From assembly GCF_000336555.1 (NCBI RefSeq), contig NZ_KB375281.1, forward strand, positions 3,603,440 to 3,667,439: a stretch of 64,000 nucleotides of DNA. The letters run 5' to 3'. Under the pieces are notes generated by a model. It was given only the letters and a program-made list of their open reading frames with translations, had not been told where the DNA came from and did no database searches. Origin of the DNA: Afipia clevelandensis ATCC 49720. Lineage in GTDB: Bacteria > Pseudomonadota > Alphaproteobacteria > Rhizobiales > Xanthobacteraceae. Each line of letters opens with the position of its first letter. The first letter of the stretch is position 1. This document shows, piece by piece, positions 1 to 8,222 of the stretch. A program made the translations under genes and the position numbers.

Positions 1-2
1 CG

Positions 3-95
3 GAGACCGAGGCCATTCACTGGCGCATGTTCGAGCGCGCAAATCGCTGGCACGAAAATTTTTCGTTGTCGTCGGACGATCCCGCAGCCTCCTGA
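3..95 (+). CDS. 3' end of an unidentified CDS (partial)
   Basis: An open frame enters from the left edge and stops with TGA after about 30 codons. The visible tail is hydrophilic and rich in Glu, Trp, His and Ser (it includes the segment HWRMFERANRWHENF). No domain can be recognised from this fragment, and the family is unknown. It converges with the MFS gene on the opposite strand, 23 bp away. The reading is supported only by an uninterrupted frame and amino-acid use plausible for the organism, so it could be a chance frame. Confidence 0.4.
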   Translation, partial: ETEAIHWRMFERANRWHENFSLSSDDPAAS

Positions 96-118
96 ATCCG
101 AACGAGTGCGGCGTGCGA

Positions 119-1816
119 TCACACGCTGCTGGCTGATGGTTCGATTTCCACATTTCCGCCCTTGGCGCGATCCGGCGTTTCATCCTTCCAGCGCACCGAT
201 CCCAGCGGCCGCTCCAGCATGCGGTGAATCTTGATCGGCTCCGGCCCAAGGTGGAATTCGATCGCCTTGAGCTGGATTTCCCGCTCCGACTGGGTCGAGC
301 GATTGCGCTGGCGCAGATAATCGAGCCAGGTCGGGCAGTGATAACGCTCGATCCACAGTTCCGGATCGGTGATGTCGCGGGCGATCGACCAGTCATAGGC
401 ACCGTTGCGCTGACGGATCGCCTGAAGCTGCAGCATCGTGGTGTAGAAGGCGCGTGCCTGCTGCTGGTTCACGCGATATTCGATCTCGACCACGATGGGT
501 CCGCTACGCGGCGTGATGGCGAGGTTGACTTCCGGCTCTTCCAGCGCATCGACCGCGTCGTTATTCGTCCCTTCCGTGGACGGCATGCGGAACCAGATCG
601 CAAGGACCGGCGATACAAACATCGCTGCGCCCGCGATGAGCAAGGCGTTGTTGAGCCCGACGATGTTGGCGACATAGCCCCACAGCCAACTCCCGATTGC
701 GACGCCGCCGGCGATTGCGGCCTGATAGGCTGCCAGCGCACGCCCCGCGACCCAGCGCGGCGTCGAGAGTTGCACGCCGATATTGAACAGCGTCACCGCG
801 ATCATCCAGGATGAGCCGGCCACCACCAGTCCGGCCCCGGTGAGCACCGGCCAGCGGCTCAGGGCGAGGATACAGATCGCCAGCCCCATGGTCAGCGCGC
901 AAAGCCGGACGGCGGCTTCGCTGCTCAGGCGGGCGCGGACGCTGGAAATGTTGAGCGCGCCGAGCACGCCGCCGATGCCGAAACAGCCGAGCATGATGCC
1001 GTAGGTTTGCGCGCTGCCGTGAAGGGTGTCGCGCGATACCAGCGGCAGCAGCGCGAGCACCGAGCCGCCCGCGATGCCGGTCACCAGCGTGCGATACAGC
1101 ACAATCCGGATCGAGGGCGAATGGATGATGTAACGCACGCCGGAGACCACGGCGCGGCGCAGCCGCTCCGGCGGCAGCCGCGACGGCTCCAGCGTGCGCT
1201 GCCAGAGATAAAGCACGATAATCAGCGGAATATAGAGCAGCACGTTGGACACGAACGCGGCCACCGCGCCCGCAGCGGCCACGATGATGCCGCCCAGCGC
1301 CGGGCCAAAGCTGCGCGCGATATTGTAGCTGATGCCGTTCAGCGCCACCGCCGAGGGCAGCGTCTCGGGCGGAACCTGTTCGCTGACCGAGGCCTGCCAT
1401 GACGGGCCGAACAGTGCCATGCCGCTGCCGATCATGAAGCAGAACAGCAGCAGGCTGTTAGGCGTGATGGCATTGACGTAGGCGAGAGTCGCCAGCGTGA
1501 CCCCGCCGATGAGCCCGAGCGACAGCGCAATCAGGCCGACGATGCGGCGGTCGTACATGTCGGCGATGGCGCCGGCGGCCAGCGAGAGGAGCATGATCGG
1601 CATCATCAGTGCGGTCTGCACCAGCGCCACCATGCCGGCCGAGGAGGTCATCTGGGTCATGGCCCATGCGGCGCCGACGCCGTTGATCATCAGCCCGAGA
1701 TTGGTGAGCAGGCTGGCCGTCCAGATTCTCCGGAACACGGCATGGCGCAGCGGCGCGGTGATTCCGTCGGCCGAGAAAAGCGAGCTTTTGGCGGATTTAT
1801 CGGTCGTCGTGCTCAC
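119..1816 (-). CDS. MFS transporter, EntS/MFS_3 family, with C-terminal soluble extension
   Basis: A likely inner-membrane secondary exporter of the MFS_3 (EntS-like 'transmembrane secretion effector') group. About the first 400 residues form roughly 12 hydrophobic helices, with a typical MFS loop after TM2 (GAIADMYDRRIVG). About 130 soluble residues follow (near EVNLAITPRSGPIVVEIEYRV), resembling the small alpha/beta-barrel tail seen in this family. The start chosen is GTG at 1816, because an AGAGG Shine-Dalgarno lies 5 nt upstream; an in-frame TTG at 1861 has no such site. The substrate is not deducible: the family includes siderophore and drug exporters, and no siderophore genes are nearby. 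Confidence 0.82.
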   Translation of the reverse strand: MSTTTDKSAKSSLFSADGITAPLRHAVFRRIWTASLLTNLGLMINGVGAAWAMTQMTSSAGMVALVQTALMMPIMLLSLAAGAIADMYDRRIVGLIALSLGLIGGVTLATLAYVNAITPNSLLLFCFMIGSGMALFGPSWQASVSEQVPPETLPSAVALNGISYNIARSFGPALGGIIVAAAGAVAAFVSNVLLYIPLIIVLYLWQRTLEPSRLPPERLRRAVVSGVRYIIHSPSIRIVLYRTLVTGIAGGSVLALLPLVSRDTLHGSAQTYGIMLGCFGIGGVLGALNISSVRARLSSEAAVRLCALTMGLAICILALSRWPVLTGAGLVVAGSSWMIAVTLFNIGVQLSTPRWVAGRALAAYQAAIAGGVAIGSWLWGYVANIVGLNNALLIAGAAMFVSPVLAIWFRMPSTEGTNNDAVDALEEPEVNLAITPRSGPIVVEIEYRVNQQQARAFYTTMLQLQAIRQRNGAYDWSIARDITDPELWIERYHCPTWLDYLRQRNRSTQSEREIQLKAIEFHLGPEPIKIHRMLERPLGSVRWKDETPDRAKGGNVEIEPSASSV

Positions 1817-1909
1817 AAAGGCCTCTGGACGATTCACGGAAAGCGGGCGGAGCGGCCGCAACGGCAGCCGCGACTGTGTTACAATCGGAGTGCATTGAAA
1901 AGGGATTTG

Positions 1910-2338
1910 CTACCAGCGCCACTGTCCGTCGGCGGTCCAGCGCGAGCGATATCCGGTCAGGCGCATCCAGCGCGTGATGATCTGGTCGAAGCCGGTGATG
2001 TAGTCGCACGCGGCGTCGCGGGACCATTTTCCATCCGCCTTGATGTCGGCGATGGTTTTCTCGCTGGCATAGGAAAAGAGCTGAAGCGGCTTGGCGGGAT
2101 CGTTGACTTCCGAACGGTTGGCGATCAGTTCGCGGTCCAGCTTGTTGAACACGACGCAGGGCGTGCTGGCATAGGTTAGCCGTTGCTCGTCGACGACAAC
2201 CCGCGCGTTGTCCGGCGGCGGCTCTACCTTGTAGGAGAAAAGGATCGCGGCGGCCGCGATCAGGACGGCGAGGATGGCGCTGGTCAAAATCGGCCAGAGC
2301 CTGGACCTGACATCGCTCGCGGGAATCGGTTGCGCCAT
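1910..2338 (-). CDS. Hypothetical single-pass membrane protein
   Basis: A 142-residue protein starting MAQPIPASDV. A short cytoplasmic N-terminus is followed by one strong hydrophobic helix (about residues 15-35, LWPILTSAILAVLIAAAAIL) and a soluble, presumably periplasmic domain with two cysteines and several aromatic residues. The frame runs further upstream, to 2452, but that extension is low in hydrophobics and reaches close to the neighbouring gene, so the ATG at 2338 is preferred. It lies 71 bp downstream of the Bug receptor on the same strand and could be co-transcribed. I do not recognise the family. Confidence 0.6.
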   Translation of the reverse strand: MAQPIPASDVRSRLWPILTSAILAVLIAAAAILFSYKVEPPPDNARVVVDEQRLTYASTPCVVFNKLDRELIANRSEVNDPAKPLQLFSYASEKTIADIKADGKWSRDAACDYITGFDQIITRWMRLTGYRSRWTADGQWRW

Positions 2339-2409
2339 GGACTCGATGCTAGCATGGCCGGACGGAATGGTCCCGGATGCAGCGGGGACGCTGCACCCGG
2401 GCGTGGCGG

Positions 2410-3429
2410 TTACTGAGGCTGGATCTTGGCGAATTGGGCGACCTTGCCCCACTTTTCGGTCTCGGCGATGACAAAGGCCTGCATCTCTTCAGGCGTGTTG
2501 CCAATCGGCTCGCCGCCCAGCTTGCGGATGCGCTCGATGCCCTCCGGAGACTTGATATACTTGATGATGCTGGCATTGAGCTTCATCACGATATCCTTCG
2601 ACACCTTGGCCGGGGCGGCGACAGTGAACCACGACGCGGCGTCGTACCCCTTCACGGTGTCAGCGATCGGCGGAATGTTCGGCAGCAGCGGCCATTTCTC
2701 CGCGGTGCTCACTGCCAGCGGACGCACGTTGCCGGCTTCAGCGAACGGCAGCACCGCCGGAAGATTGTCGATCATGACATGGACGCGGCCGGCCACGAGG
2801 TCGGTCAGGGCCGGTGCGCTGCCCTTGTAAGGCACATGCACGATGTCGATGCCGGTCATCGACTTGAACAGTTCGGTGGACAGGTGCGCCGTGCTGCCAA
2901 GGCCGGGCGTGCCGTAGAACAATTGTCCCGGCTTCGACTTCGCCAGCGCGATGAATTCGGCGACCGACTTCGCCTCCACCGACGGGGTGACCGACATAAG
3001 GTTCGGCACCCGCGCGATAATGGTGACCGGCTGGATGTCCTTGATCGGATCGTAGGGCATGTTCTTCTGAACATACTTGTTGATCGCATGGGTACCGGGC
3101 GTGCCGACAATGAACGTATATCCGTCCGGATCGGACTTCGCGACGAAATCGGCGGCGATATTGCCGCCCGCGCCGGGCTTGTTTTCGACGATGAACTGCT
3201 GGCCGTACTCTTCCGAGAGCTTCTGCGCCACCAGGCGGCCGAGAATGTCGGTGGTGCCGCCGGCTGCGAAAGGCACGACGAATTTAACGGGACGATCCGG
3301 CCATGCGGAGGCTTTGGAGGTCTGGCTCAGGAACGGTGTGGCCGCCAGCGCGGCGCCGCCCGCCAGAATGCGGCGGCGAGTGATATGCGATCCTGAAACA
3401 GGCTGTACGGAAGTCGGTCGCTTGGTCAT
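2410..3429 (-). CDS. Bug-family (TctC) tripartite tricarboxylate transporter substrate-binding protein
   Basis: A periplasmic extracytoplasmic receptor of the Bug/TctC family, 339 residues, the usual length. The N-terminus carries a twin-arginine-like signal (RRRILAGGAALAATPFLS), followed by the family hallmark WPDRPVKFVVPFAAGGTTD and the central segment PYKGSAPALTDLVAGRV. These receptors bind carboxylates and hand them to TctAB permeases. No tctA or tctB is in this window, so it is an orphan receptor here, as is very common in Bradyrhizobium relatives. It is divergent from the TAXI receptor gene across a 319 bp spacer. Confidence 0.9.
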   Translation of the reverse strand: MTKRPTSVQPVSGSHITRRRILAGGAALAATPFLSQTSKASAWPDRPVKFVVPFAAGGTTDILGRLVAQKLSEEYGQQFIVENKPGAGGNIAADFVAKSDPDGYTFIVGTPGTHAINKYVQKNMPYDPIKDIQPVTIIARVPNLMSVTPSVEAKSVAEFIALAKSKPGQLFYGTPGLGSTAHLSTELFKSMTGIDIVHVPYKGSAPALTDLVAGRVHVMIDNLPAVLPFAEAGNVRPLAVSTAEKWPLLPNIPPIADTVKGYDAASWFTVAAPAKVSKDIVMKLNASIIKYIKSPEGIERIRKLGGEPIGNTPEEMQAFVIAETEKWGKVAQFAKIQPQ

Positions 3430-3630
3430 ATTTTTGCAGTCTCCATCCCGCCCGCTGTGCGGGCCTTGTTGTTGTCACCGGATTGGCCGGTGCTGTCAGC
3501 GTTCTAAAGCATCCATCAGGGCTTGGCCATGTGAGCCGTGCCTGCAGGCGTGAGGCGAGGAGCCTGCAGCGGCGTTATTACCCGCGCACGACGGTTCCTT
3601 CTCGCAGCGCAGCAAAAGCGGATCGCGCGT

Positions 3631-3648
3631 CCTAGACCAATGTCTAGG
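3631..3648. promoter_or_regulatory. Perfect 7-bp inverted repeat (candidate operator)
   Basis: CCTAGAC-caat-GTCTAGG: perfect 7-bp arms with a 4-nt spacer, in the middle of the divergent spacer. The size and spacing suit a dimeric regulator. No regulator gene is adjacent, so the binding protein is unknown. Confidence 0.4.
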
Positions 3649-3715
3649 GCCGGTCATGCCGGTCTTATTGCGTTCTTGCCCATGTCACGGGTTGACCGCG
3701 TGCGCTCATCCGTCC

Positions 3716-3731
3716 AATTTCGCGCGAAATT
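3716..3731. promoter_or_regulatory. Perfect 16-bp palindrome upstream of the TAXI receptor gene
   Basis: AATTTCGCGCGAAATT is a perfect 16-bp palindrome ending 17 nt before the TAXI start codon, next to the AAAAAGGA ribosome-binding region. It could be an operator or a 5'-UTR hairpin that limits access to the ribosome-binding site. No protein can be assigned. Confidence 0.45.
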
Positions 3732-3748
3732 TTAAAAAGGATCAGCGA

Positions 3749-4696
3749 ATGAAGAAGACCCTGTTTGCCGCCGCCGTCCTGTCCGCCACTGCGCTGGCCG
3801 CGCCAGCCGCTCATGCCCAGCAGTTCATCAACATTCTCACCGGCGGAACGTCGGGCGTCTATTATCCGCTCGGTGTGGCGATCGGAAAAATCTACGGCGA
3901 AAAGATTTCCGGCGTTAAAACCCAGGTGCAGGCCACCAAGGCCTCGGTCGAGAATCTCAATCTGATCGAGCAGGGCCGCGGTGAACTCGCCTTCACCCTC
4001 GGTGACTCGCTGAAGGCCGCAGTCGACGGCGATGAGGAAGCGGGCTTCAAGAAGAAGCTGGATAAGCTGCGCACCATCGGCGCGATCTATCCGAACTACA
4101 TCCAGATCGTCGCGACCGCCGACAGCGGCATCAAGACGCTCGCCGATCTCAAGGGCAAGACGCTGTCGGTCGGCGCGCCGAAGTCGGGCACCGAACTCAA
4201 CGCGCGCGCGATCCTGAAAGCGGCGGGTCTGAGCTACAAGGATCTCGGCAAGGTCGAATACCTGCCGTTCGCCGAGTCGGTCGACCTGATGAAGAACCGT
4301 CAGCTCAACGCCACGCTGCAGTCGGCGGGCCTTGGCGTCGCGTCGCTGAAGGATCTGTCCAGCTCAACCGAAATCAACGTGGTCTCGGTGCCGAAGGCTG
4401 TCGTTGACAAGATCGGACCTCCGTTCGTGTCGGTCACCATCCCGGCCAACACCTATACCGGTCAGAAGGCCGACGTTCCGACCGCCGCCGTGGTGAACTA
4501 TCTCGTCACCAGTTCGGCGGTCTCCGACGACCTCGCATATCAAATGACCAAGCTGATCTTCGAGTCGCTGCCGGAACTTGCGAATGCCCATGTCGCCGGC
4601 AAGGACATCAAGCTGGAAACCGCGGCCACCGGCAGTCCGGCGCCGCTGCATCCGGGCGCGATCCGCTATTACAAGGAAAAGGGCCTGATCAAGTAA
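3749..4696 (+). CDS. TRAP transporter solute receptor, TAXI family
   Basis: The periplasmic receptor of a TRAP importer, 315 residues. The ATG at 3749 follows an AAAAAGGA ribosome-binding site and begins a clear Sec signal peptide (MKKTLFAAAVLSATALAAPA, cleavage after AHA). The mature protein starts QQFINILTGGTSGVYYPLGV, the signature of TAXI (TRAP-associated extracytoplasmic immunogenic) receptors. These bind organic acids or amino acids; the substrate cannot be read from the sequence. It is the first gene of an operon with the fused TRAP permease and the DUF1850-TPR gene. A hairpin between it and the permease (4729-4751) may make receptor mRNA more abundant than permease mRNA. Confidence 0.93.
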   Translation: MKKTLFAAAVLSATALAAPAAHAQQFINILTGGTSGVYYPLGVAIGKIYGEKISGVKTQVQATKASVENLNLIEQGRGELAFTLGDSLKAAVDGDEEAGFKKKLDKLRTIGAIYPNYIQIVATADSGIKTLADLKGKTLSVGAPKSGTELNARAILKAAGLSYKDLGKVEYLPFAESVDLMKNRQLNATLQSAGLGVASLKDLSSSTEINVVSVPKAVVDKIGPPFVSVTIPANTYTGQKADVPTAAVVNYLVTSSAVSDDLAYQMTKLIFESLPELANAHVAGKDIKLETAATGSPAPLHPGAIRYYKEKGLIK

Positions 4697-4728
4697 GGCC
4701 GGAAGACTTGCCGGATAAAGAAGACATG

Positions 4729-4751
4729 ATGCCCGGGCTTGTCCCGGGCAT
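4729..4751. repeat. Hairpin of dispersed repeat family C between TAXI receptor and permease
   Basis: ATGCCCGGG-cttgt-CCCGGGCAT is a perfect 9-bp stem with a 5-nt loop, followed by ATCCACGTCTTTGCCGG, which recurs in the repeat near 8119-8205. It has no T-tract, so it is not a classical terminator. Its position in a receptor-permease operon suggests an RNA processing or 3'-end protecting element, as known for REP elements elsewhere. Confidence 0.6.
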
Positions 4752-4823
4752 CCACGTCTTTGCCGGCTATGACGGACTAGGCGTTGGGGCTTTAAGCGCT
4801 GCAAGGCGCGCGGGGACTGGGAC

Positions 4824-6938
4824 ATGATCTACGAGCACGGCACCGAGGAAAAGGTCAAAGTCGAACTCGATAATTTCGAGCACGGCTTTCCGGAGGGCTT
4901 CGGCCCCGGCTGGTGGGGCCATCTCGCCTATCTGATCGGCATCTGTTTTGCGGTGTTCCAGTTGATCATCGCGGCGTGGAATTTTCTCCCCAGCCAGGCG
5001 GTGCGCGGCATCCATGTCGGCTTCCTGCTGCTGCTGACCTTCGGTCTGATCGCCAATTTCACCGCGAAGACGAATTTCCAGCGCGCGATCGGCTGGATCA
5101 TCGGCGGAGTTGGATTTTTCTGCGGTCTCTATCAGTACATTTTCTATGCGGAACTGATTCAGCGCGACGGCGATCCGACCCGGCTCGATCTCGTGGTCGG
5201 CACGGTGCTCGGCATCCTGATCTTCGAGGGCGTGCGCCGGATGATGGGCCTGGCGCTGCCGCTGATGTGCGGCGCGTGTCTGCTGTACTGGTTCTTCGGC
5301 CAGTATCTGCCGTCGCCGCTGAACCATCGTGGCTACGATTTCGATCAGATCGTGACGCATCTGTCCTACGGCACCGAAGGTTTTTATGGCGTGCCGATCT
5401 ATGTTTCGGCGACCTATATCTTCCTGTTCATCCTGTTCGGCTCGTTCCTCGAACGCGCGGGCATGATCAAGCTGTTCACTGACGTCTCGCTCGGCCTGTT
5501 CGGCGGCACGCGCGGCGGTCCGGCGAAGGTGGCCGTGGTCGCATCGGGCATGATGGGCACGATTTCCGGTTCGGGTGTCGCCAACGTCGTCACCGTCGGC
5601 CAGTTCACGATTCCGCTAATGATCAAGTTCGGCTATCGCCGCGCCTTCGCGGCCGGTGTCGAGGCCACTGCCTCGATGGGCGGGCAGATCATGCCGCCTG
5701 TGATGGGCGCGGTCGCCTTCATCATGGCCGAGACTCTCGGCGTCGATTACTCGGTGATCGTCAAAGCCGCTGTCATTCCGGCGGTCCTCTACTTCGCGTC
5801 CGCATTCTGGATGGTGCATCTGGAAGCCGGCAAGTACGGCCTCACCGGCATGAAGAAGGACGAGATTCCGAGTGCGCTGAAGGCGCTGACCAAGGGCTGG
5901 TATCTCGTGCTGCCGCTGGCTGCGCTGGTGTTCATGCTGTTCGAGGGCTTCACCCCGCTTTACGCCGGTTCGATGGGCCTTGCGCTGACGGTCGCGCTGA
6001 TTCTCGGCGCGAGCATCGTGCTCGGCTTTTCGAGCGTGGCGCTGCGTTACGTGTTCTGGATCGGCCTCGCGCTGATCGCCGGATCGTTGTTCCGCAACGG
6101 CACCTCGGTGGATATCCGCTATGTCGCGGCCATTGTCGGCGCGCTGGTGCTGATCGCTGCGCTGACCCGCGGCGGCCGCGCGACACTGACGGCCTGCCGC
6201 GACTCGCTGGCGGACAGCGCCAAGTCCGCGCTCACCGTCGGCATGGCCTGCGCCATCGTCGGCACCATCATCGGCATGATGACGCAGACCGGTGTCGGCA
6301 CCATTTTCGGAAGCTGGGTGATCGGGCTTGGCGAAAAGAGCCTGTTCCTTGCGCTGATCATGACCATGCTGCTGTCGATCGTGCTCGGCACCGGCATCCC
6401 CACCATTCCGACCTATATCATCGTCGCCGCATTGGCCGCGCCGGCACTCGCCAAGCTGGGTGTGCCGCTGATCATCAGCCATATGTTCGCGTTCTACTAC
6501 GGCATCATGGCCGATCTATCGCCGCCGGTGGCGCTGGCCGCACTGGCCGCGGCGCCCATCGCCAAGGAAAATCCGGACAAGATCGGCTGGGAGGCGATGC
6601 GGATCGCATTGGCCGGGTACGTCATCCCGTTCATCGCGGTTTATTCGCCGGCGCTGATGCTGCAGCCTGGCGACCCGATGCAGGCCTCGCTCGGCTTCTA
6701 TGGCGCGGTGGCTTACGCCTTTGTCAAGGCGCTGGTCGCCATCGGCCTGTTCGGCATGGTTGCCATCGGCTACCTGTTTACGCGCATGAGTGTTGCCGAG
6801 CGGATTGCGTGCTTTATCGCCGCGCTGTTGCTGCTCGGCGAATTCACCTACAGCGACGAACTCGGCTTTGCGCTCGCGATTGCCGCTGTGATCTGGCAGT
6901 GGCGCAAAAAGCCGGCGCAGGTCGCTGCCAGCGCATGA
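4824..6938 (+). CDS. TRAP transporter fused permease (small and large subunit, TAXI type)
   Basis: A 704-residue inner-membrane permease in which the DctQ-like 4-TM part (about residues 30-170) and the DctM-like 12-TM part (about 180-690) form one chain, as is usual for TAXI-type TRAP systems. Conserved DctM features are visible: GGTRGGPAKVAVVASGMMGTISGSG followed by a MGGQIMPPVMGAVAFIMAE block, and GTGIPTIPTYIIVAALAAP in the second half. It drives ion-coupled import of the ligand delivered by the upstream receptor. It starts with ATG at 4824, 127 bp after the receptor gene, with the repeat hairpin between them, and is followed 20 bp later by the DUF1850 gene. Confidence 0.94.
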   Translation: MIYEHGTEEKVKVELDNFEHGFPEGFGPGWWGHLAYLIGICFAVFQLIIAAWNFLPSQAVRGIHVGFLLLLTFGLIANFTAKTNFQRAIGWIIGGVGFFCGLYQYIFYAELIQRDGDPTRLDLVVGTVLGILIFEGVRRMMGLALPLMCGACLLYWFFGQYLPSPLNHRGYDFDQIVTHLSYGTEGFYGVPIYVSATYIFLFILFGSFLERAGMIKLFTDVSLGLFGGTRGGPAKVAVVASGMMGTISGSGVANVVTVGQFTIPLMIKFGYRRAFAAGVEATASMGGQIMPPVMGAVAFIMAETLGVDYSVIVKAAVIPAVLYFASAFWMVHLEAGKYGLTGMKKDEIPSALKALTKGWYLVLPLAALVFMLFEGFTPLYAGSMGLALTVALILGASIVLGFSSVALRYVFWIGLALIAGSLFRNGTSVDIRYVAAIVGALVLIAALTRGGRATLTACRDSLADSAKSALTVGMACAIVGTIIGMMTQTGVGTIFGSWVIGLGEKSLFLALIMTMLLSIVLGTGIPTIPTYIIVAALAAPALAKLGVPLIISHMFAFYYGIMADLSPPVALAALAAAPIAKENPDKIGWEAMRIALAGYVIPFIAVYSPALMLQPGDPMQASLGFYGAVAYAFVKALVAIGLFGMVAIGYLFTRMSVAERIACFIAALLLLGEFTYSDELGFALAIAAVIWQWRKKPAQVAASA

Positions 6939-6958
6939 CCTGATCGCGTGAGGTAACC

Positions 6959-8092
6959 GTGGGTCTCTGTCTCGCCAGCGCAGGCGTCGTCAAGTCGCTT
7001 GCGGTGGCGTCGTTCATGCTGTCATGGACCCATTCGGTGGAGAAGATCGAGTGGCAGGAAGACTGGCGCGTCACGCCGCAGGGTCTCGAAATCGTGGAAG
7101 CGCGGGTCAAGGGTTCGGGCGCGGGGATGGAGCCGCCGCCGGAGGCGCGGCTGGCCAATGGCTGGTTTCACTGGACGCCGAAACTGCCGGTCCTTCCCGA
7201 GGTCGCGCTCGGAAATTCCGGAATGGCGGGAGAGTGGCGGCTCTGCAGCGGCGGCGTCTGCCAGACGCTGTCCGGCATTCTCGGAATGCCTGCCGGTCCC
7301 GTGACCACGATGCGGGCCTGCGACATGCCGGCGAATGTGAAGATCGGCGACGCCGCGCCGATGACCAACAGCGCGATAGCCGCGGAGCATGTTGCGGTTC
7401 TGATCGCGCGTGCGGGAGCGCTTGTCGAGGCAAAGCAGTTCGACAAGGCCATCGACAGCTACGACGAGGCGATCAGGCTCGATCCGAACAGCGCACGCCT
7501 GTTCGCGCTGCGCGCTGCGGCCTTCGCCTCCATGCACGAGCCGCGTCTTGCGATCCGCGATTACACCGAATCCGTCCGTCTTGATCCCGGCGTGATGAAG
7601 ACCTATACCGACCGCGCCGCGGTCTTCAGACGAATCCGGCGCTTCGATCTTGCGATCGACGATCTCACCGAAGCCCTTCGTCGCGATCCTGCTTCCGCCG
7701 ATCTCTATGACAGCCGTGGCCAGGTCTATGCGCACAACAATGCGTATGACCGCGCCATCGCGGACTACAACGAAGCCATCCGGTTGCGGCCCGCCGCCGC
7801 GTTTTATCTCAATCGCGGCATCGCCCGGCAGCTTAAGGACGAACTCGACCCGGCGATTGCGGATTACAACAAGGCGATCGAACTCGATGGCAAGCTGGCG
7901 CTGGCCTACAACAACCGCGGCATGGCGCTGCGTGCGCAGGGGCACCGCCCGCGCGCGCTGGCCGACTTCACAACGGCGATCAGGCTCGATCCGACCCTCG
8001 ACGTTGCAGTTGCGCATCGCAAGGATCTGGCCCGGGAGATCGAGCGCCTCGGCGCGCGGATGCCGCTGAAGGGCAAAGACACCGGCCGATAG
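6959..8092 (+). CDS. DUF1850 domain fused to a TPR domain
   Basis: A 377-residue protein starting at GTG 6959, with GAGG 5 nt upstream. Residues 1-121 match DUF1850, the small protein usually encoded beside TAXI-TRAP permeases: LSWTHSVEKIEWQEDWRV, then EARVKGSGAGMEPPPEA and GEWRLCSGGVC. From about residue 138 to the end the chain consists of six to seven tetratricopeptide repeats of the type FDKAIDSYDEAIRLDPNSA. DUF1850 proteins are normally short and stand alone, so the fusion is odd. There is no stop or frame change at the junction (near ACDMPANVKIGDAAPM). The N-terminus is mildly hydrophobic and may anchor or export the protein. The role is unknown, probably accessory to the TRAP importer; TPRs would mediate protein contacts. 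Confidence 0.8.
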   Translation: MGLCLASAGVVKSLAVASFMLSWTHSVEKIEWQEDWRVTPQGLEIVEARVKGSGAGMEPPPEARLANGWFHWTPKLPVLPEVALGNSGMAGEWRLCSGGVCQTLSGILGMPAGPVTTMRACDMPANVKIGDAAPMTNSAIAAEHVAVLIARAGALVEAKQFDKAIDSYDEAIRLDPNSARLFALRAAAFASMHEPRLAIRDYTESVRLDPGVMKTYTDRAAVFRRIRRFDLAIDDLTEALRRDPASADLYDSRGQVYAHNNAYDRAIADYNEAIRLRPAAAFYLNRGIARQLKDELDPAIADYNKAIELDGKLALAYNNRGMALRAQGHRPRALADFTTAIRLDPTLDVAVAHRKDLAREIERLGARMPLKGKDTGR

Positions 8093-8118
8093 GCGCAACA
8101 ACGGGAATTTTTTGTTCA

Positions 8119-8205
8119 TTCTGACCGGACTTGTTCCGGGCATCCACGTCTTCTAGGCTCCAACGCAAGACGTGGATGGCCGGGATCAACGCGGCCATGA
8201 TGACG
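8119..8205. repeat. Dispersed palindromic repeat, family C
   Basis: Contains GACCGGACTTGTTCCGGGCATCCACGTC split by a short loop from its complement GACGTGGATGGCCGGGATCA: a long imperfect hairpin. It lies between the DUF1850-TPR gene and the propionyl-CoA synthetase gene. It shares the CCGGGCATCCACGTCTT core with 4729-4768. Confidence 0.65.
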
Positions 8206-8222
8206 GAGTTCAAAGCAGACCC

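Larger units (their letters stand above)
3430..3748. other. Divergent intergenic region with inverted repeats
   Basis: A 319 bp non-coding spacer between two divergently transcribed receptor genes (Bug on minus, TAXI on plus). It has no convincing ORF. It contains at least two good dyad symmetries, listed separately at 3631-3648 and 3716-3731, and a smaller CCCG-ctgtg-CGGG hairpin near 3449 in the Bug leader. It presumably holds both promoters, although no clear -35/-10 pair stands out. Confidence 0.6.
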
